Assembly: GCA_034926605.1 (NCBI GenBank)
Contig: JAYFQV010000001.1
Span: 62,001-126,000, forward strand
DNA length: 64,000 nt
Direction: 5' to 3'
From: CALXXL01 sp034926605
GTDB lineage: Bacteria; Verrucomicrobiota; Lentisphaeria; Victivallales; Victivallaceae
The position numbers and the translations under genes are program-made. Below the pieces are notes generated by a model that was not told where the DNA came from, ran no database searches, and saw only the letters and a program-made list of their open reading frames with translations. Below are positions 62,845 to 64,000 of this stretch, one piece after another; the stretch's first letter is position 1, and every line of letters begins with the position of its first letter.

Positions 62845-63267
62845 TCACGCTTCAGGAGCAATCCCGCCGCGCCGTTTGAGCATGCGTTCGGCCTCGGCCG
62901 CAATGCGGTCGATAATTTCACGTTCGGAATCGGAATCGCCTGGTTTCACCTCGGTGGCGGAAACGTCGATCACGTCCTCCGGGTTCGGCGGAGGCTCCGG
63001 CACGGGATCGTTCACATAAATGGTCTGATAGTTTCCCTCGGACGGCGGGTCGGCGAAGAAATGTATTTCGCGGTCGGCGAACACATCGTTCAGCGTCGCC
63101 AAAATGCGCTCGATGCTGTCGGCATTCAGTTTTGCCTCGCTGGGCGCGGCGTAATAGGCAATCGGACGCGGACGGGAACCGTCGAAATCAAGAAAGATCG
63201 AACGGCAGGTGGCCTCGGCCTCTGTCATCGGGCGTTTGGGAACTATGAAAAATTCGTCGCCGCGCAT
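62845..63267 (-). CDS. Hypothetical protein, 140 residues
   Basis: A soluble acidic protein I cannot assign. The N-terminal part has CRSIFLDFDGS near residue 21, then a helix with NADSIERILATLNDVFADREI and a YQTIYVND strand, followed by a Pro/Glu linker and a Glu/Arg-rich C-terminal helix. The order of the first 80 residues recalls the N-terminal segment of some secreted metalloproteases (a 'LDFDG' strand followed by a helix and a short strand), but no HExxH zinc motif and no signal peptide are present. GAGG is eight bases before the ATG at 63267. It starts four bases after the sirtuin stop. Confidence 0.6.
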   Translation of the reverse strand: MRGDEFFIVPKRPMTEAEATCRSIFLDFDGSRPRPIAYYAAPSEAKLNADSIERILATLNDVFADREIHFFADPPSEGNYQTIYVNDPVPEPPPNPEDVIDVSATEVKPGDSDSEREIIDRIAAEAERMLKRRGGIAPEA

Positions 63268-63271
63268 AGAC

Positions 63272-64000
63272 TCACCTCTCCATTCCAAGCCAGTCGGCCA
63301 GTGAGCCGAACACCGTTTCAAGATCGTCGAATTTCAACGCCGCATAACCGTCGAACCCGGTCGGTTGGGCGTTGACAATCACCACCTTGCCGCCGGCGCG
63401 CCGGGTTATCATCGGCATCGCGGCCGCCGGATACACGGTCAGGCTGCTGCCGAGCACCAGCAGCAGATCGGCCTTGCGCAAATCCCGATCGGCATATTCA
63501 AGCAGATCGGAATCGAGCGACTCGCCATAGAATACGATATCCGGCTTGAGCAGACCGCCGCATTTCACGCAACGCGGCACCTCGCCGCGGCGGACAATCG
63601 GATCGATCTCGGTATCCGGAAACCCGCTGCCGCAACGCAGACAATGATAGTTGGCGGCGCTGCCGTGCAGCTCATAGACCTTGCCGCTGCCGGCGCGCTG
63701 GTGCAGACGGTCGATATTCTGGGTATAGACCCCGGCGCAAAGTCCGCGCCTTTCCATCTCGGCGGCGACCTTGTGTACGACGTTGGGCTGATATTTCTCA
63801 AGCGAATACACGAAAGGCTGCGCCCATTCGTAGAAAATCTCCGGGCTGCGCTCGAAAAAATCGATGCTCAACACGTCTTCCACCTGCAATCCGTGCCACT
63901 TCTGCGAATAAATGCCGTTCGGACTGCGAAAATCGGGGATGCCGGACAACGTCGAAATACCGGCTCCGGTAAAGATCAGCGTGTGCCTCGACTCCCCAAG
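63272..64000 (-). CDS. cobB: NAD-dependent protein deacylase, sirtuin (partial, N-terminus off the right edge)
   Basis: 243 residues of a Sir2-family deacylase that removes acetyl or acyl groups from lysine using NAD. The reading frame continues to the window edge with FTGAGISTLSGIPDFRSP, so the apparent start at 63949 (a TTG) is not real. NAD and catalytic motifs are TQNIDRLHQ and the base histidine in VYELHGSA; the zinc site is CLRCGSGF and CVKCGG; the NAD-binding LVLGSSLTVYPAA and VIVNAQPT follow. Only the first residues are missing. It resembles the Thermotoga Sir2 group. Confidence 0.9.
   Translation of the reverse strand, partial: LGESRHTLIFTGAGISTLSGIPDFRSPNGIYSQKWHGLQVEDVLSIDFFERSPEIFYEWAQPFVYSLEKYQPNVVHKVAAEMERRGLCAGVYTQNIDRLHQRAGSGKVYELHGSAANYHCLRCGSGFPDTEIDPIVRRGEVPRCVKCGGLLKPDIVFYGESLDSDLLEYADRDLRKADLLLVLGSSLTVYPAAAMPMITRRAGGKVVIVNAQPTGFDGYAALKFDDLETVFGSLADWLGMER

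Overview
The window looks like chromosomal DNA from a GC-rich, Gram-negative, heterotrophic bacterium. It encodes LPS-core enzymes of the WaaG and WaaP type, many lipoproteins, an RND pump and a Wza-like exporter. A CT398-type zinc-ribbon coiled-coil protein, a eukaryote-type HisA, GH9 and GH84 hydrolases, and recurrent TATATT promoters fit the PVC superphylum, most likely Lentisphaerota/Victivallales. That placement is inference, since no rRNA or other phylogenetic marker is present. I found no tRNA, rRNA, CRISPR array, IS element or prophage. Genes are tightly packed with many ATGA stop/start overlaps. No gene-free stretch exceeds about 140 bases; the longest are 62706-62844, 46405-46541, 45265-45399 and 48282-48403.

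Layout. 1-2.1 kb: partial SH3 protein divergent from xerC and ybaK. 2.1-11.2 kb (minus): a probable long operon, waaG, waaP, truA, creatininase-like, nuclease, RND adaptor, RND pump, metallo-beta-lactamase-fold hydrolase. 11.3-19.4 kb (plus): SpoU methyltransferase, degenerate HAD protein, two peptidoglycan amidases flanking a GH84-like glycosidase, zinc-ribbon protein, and a tandem pair of glycosyltransferase-like paralogues ending at a clear terminator. 19.5-24.8 kb: leuCD divergent from thrC-hisA-thiL-tsaE. 24.8-32.8 kb (minus): a surface-polysaccharide operon with phosphatase-like enzyme, flippase, four glycosyltransferases and a pyruvyltransferase-like protein. 32.9-34.9 kb: a response regulator-phosphatase-kinase protein and its Hpt partner. 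34.9-46.4 kb: more polysaccharide-related genes, a GH9 enzyme, an MsbA-like ABC transporter and an AT-rich orphan membrane protein. 46.5-55.5 kb (plus): GT-C enzyme, STAS protein, then an exopolysaccharide locus (initiating sugar transferase, odd nucleotidyltransferase fusion, Wzz/Wzc-like protein, Wza-like lipoprotein, O-antigen ligase/polymerase). 55.5-64 kb (minus): ROK-MurQ fusion, queA, rhomboid protease, iorBA, sodium symporter with a tiny accessory protein, an unknown protein and a partial sirtuin.

How it fits together. Most of the middle 30 kb builds, flips, polymerises and exports surface glycans. The most interesting signal is a three-part phosphorelay/partner-switch set: REC-PP2C-HATPase protein at 32965-34548, Hpt at 34571-34885, and STAS at 48404-48739 directly before the exopolysaccharide genes. 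Its architecture matches the Pseudomonas HptB-HsbR-HsbA pathway and resembles Vibrio SypE/SypA, both tied to biofilm control. The amidases, GH84-like enzyme and ROK-MurQ fusion suggest recycling or foraging of amino-sugar polymers.
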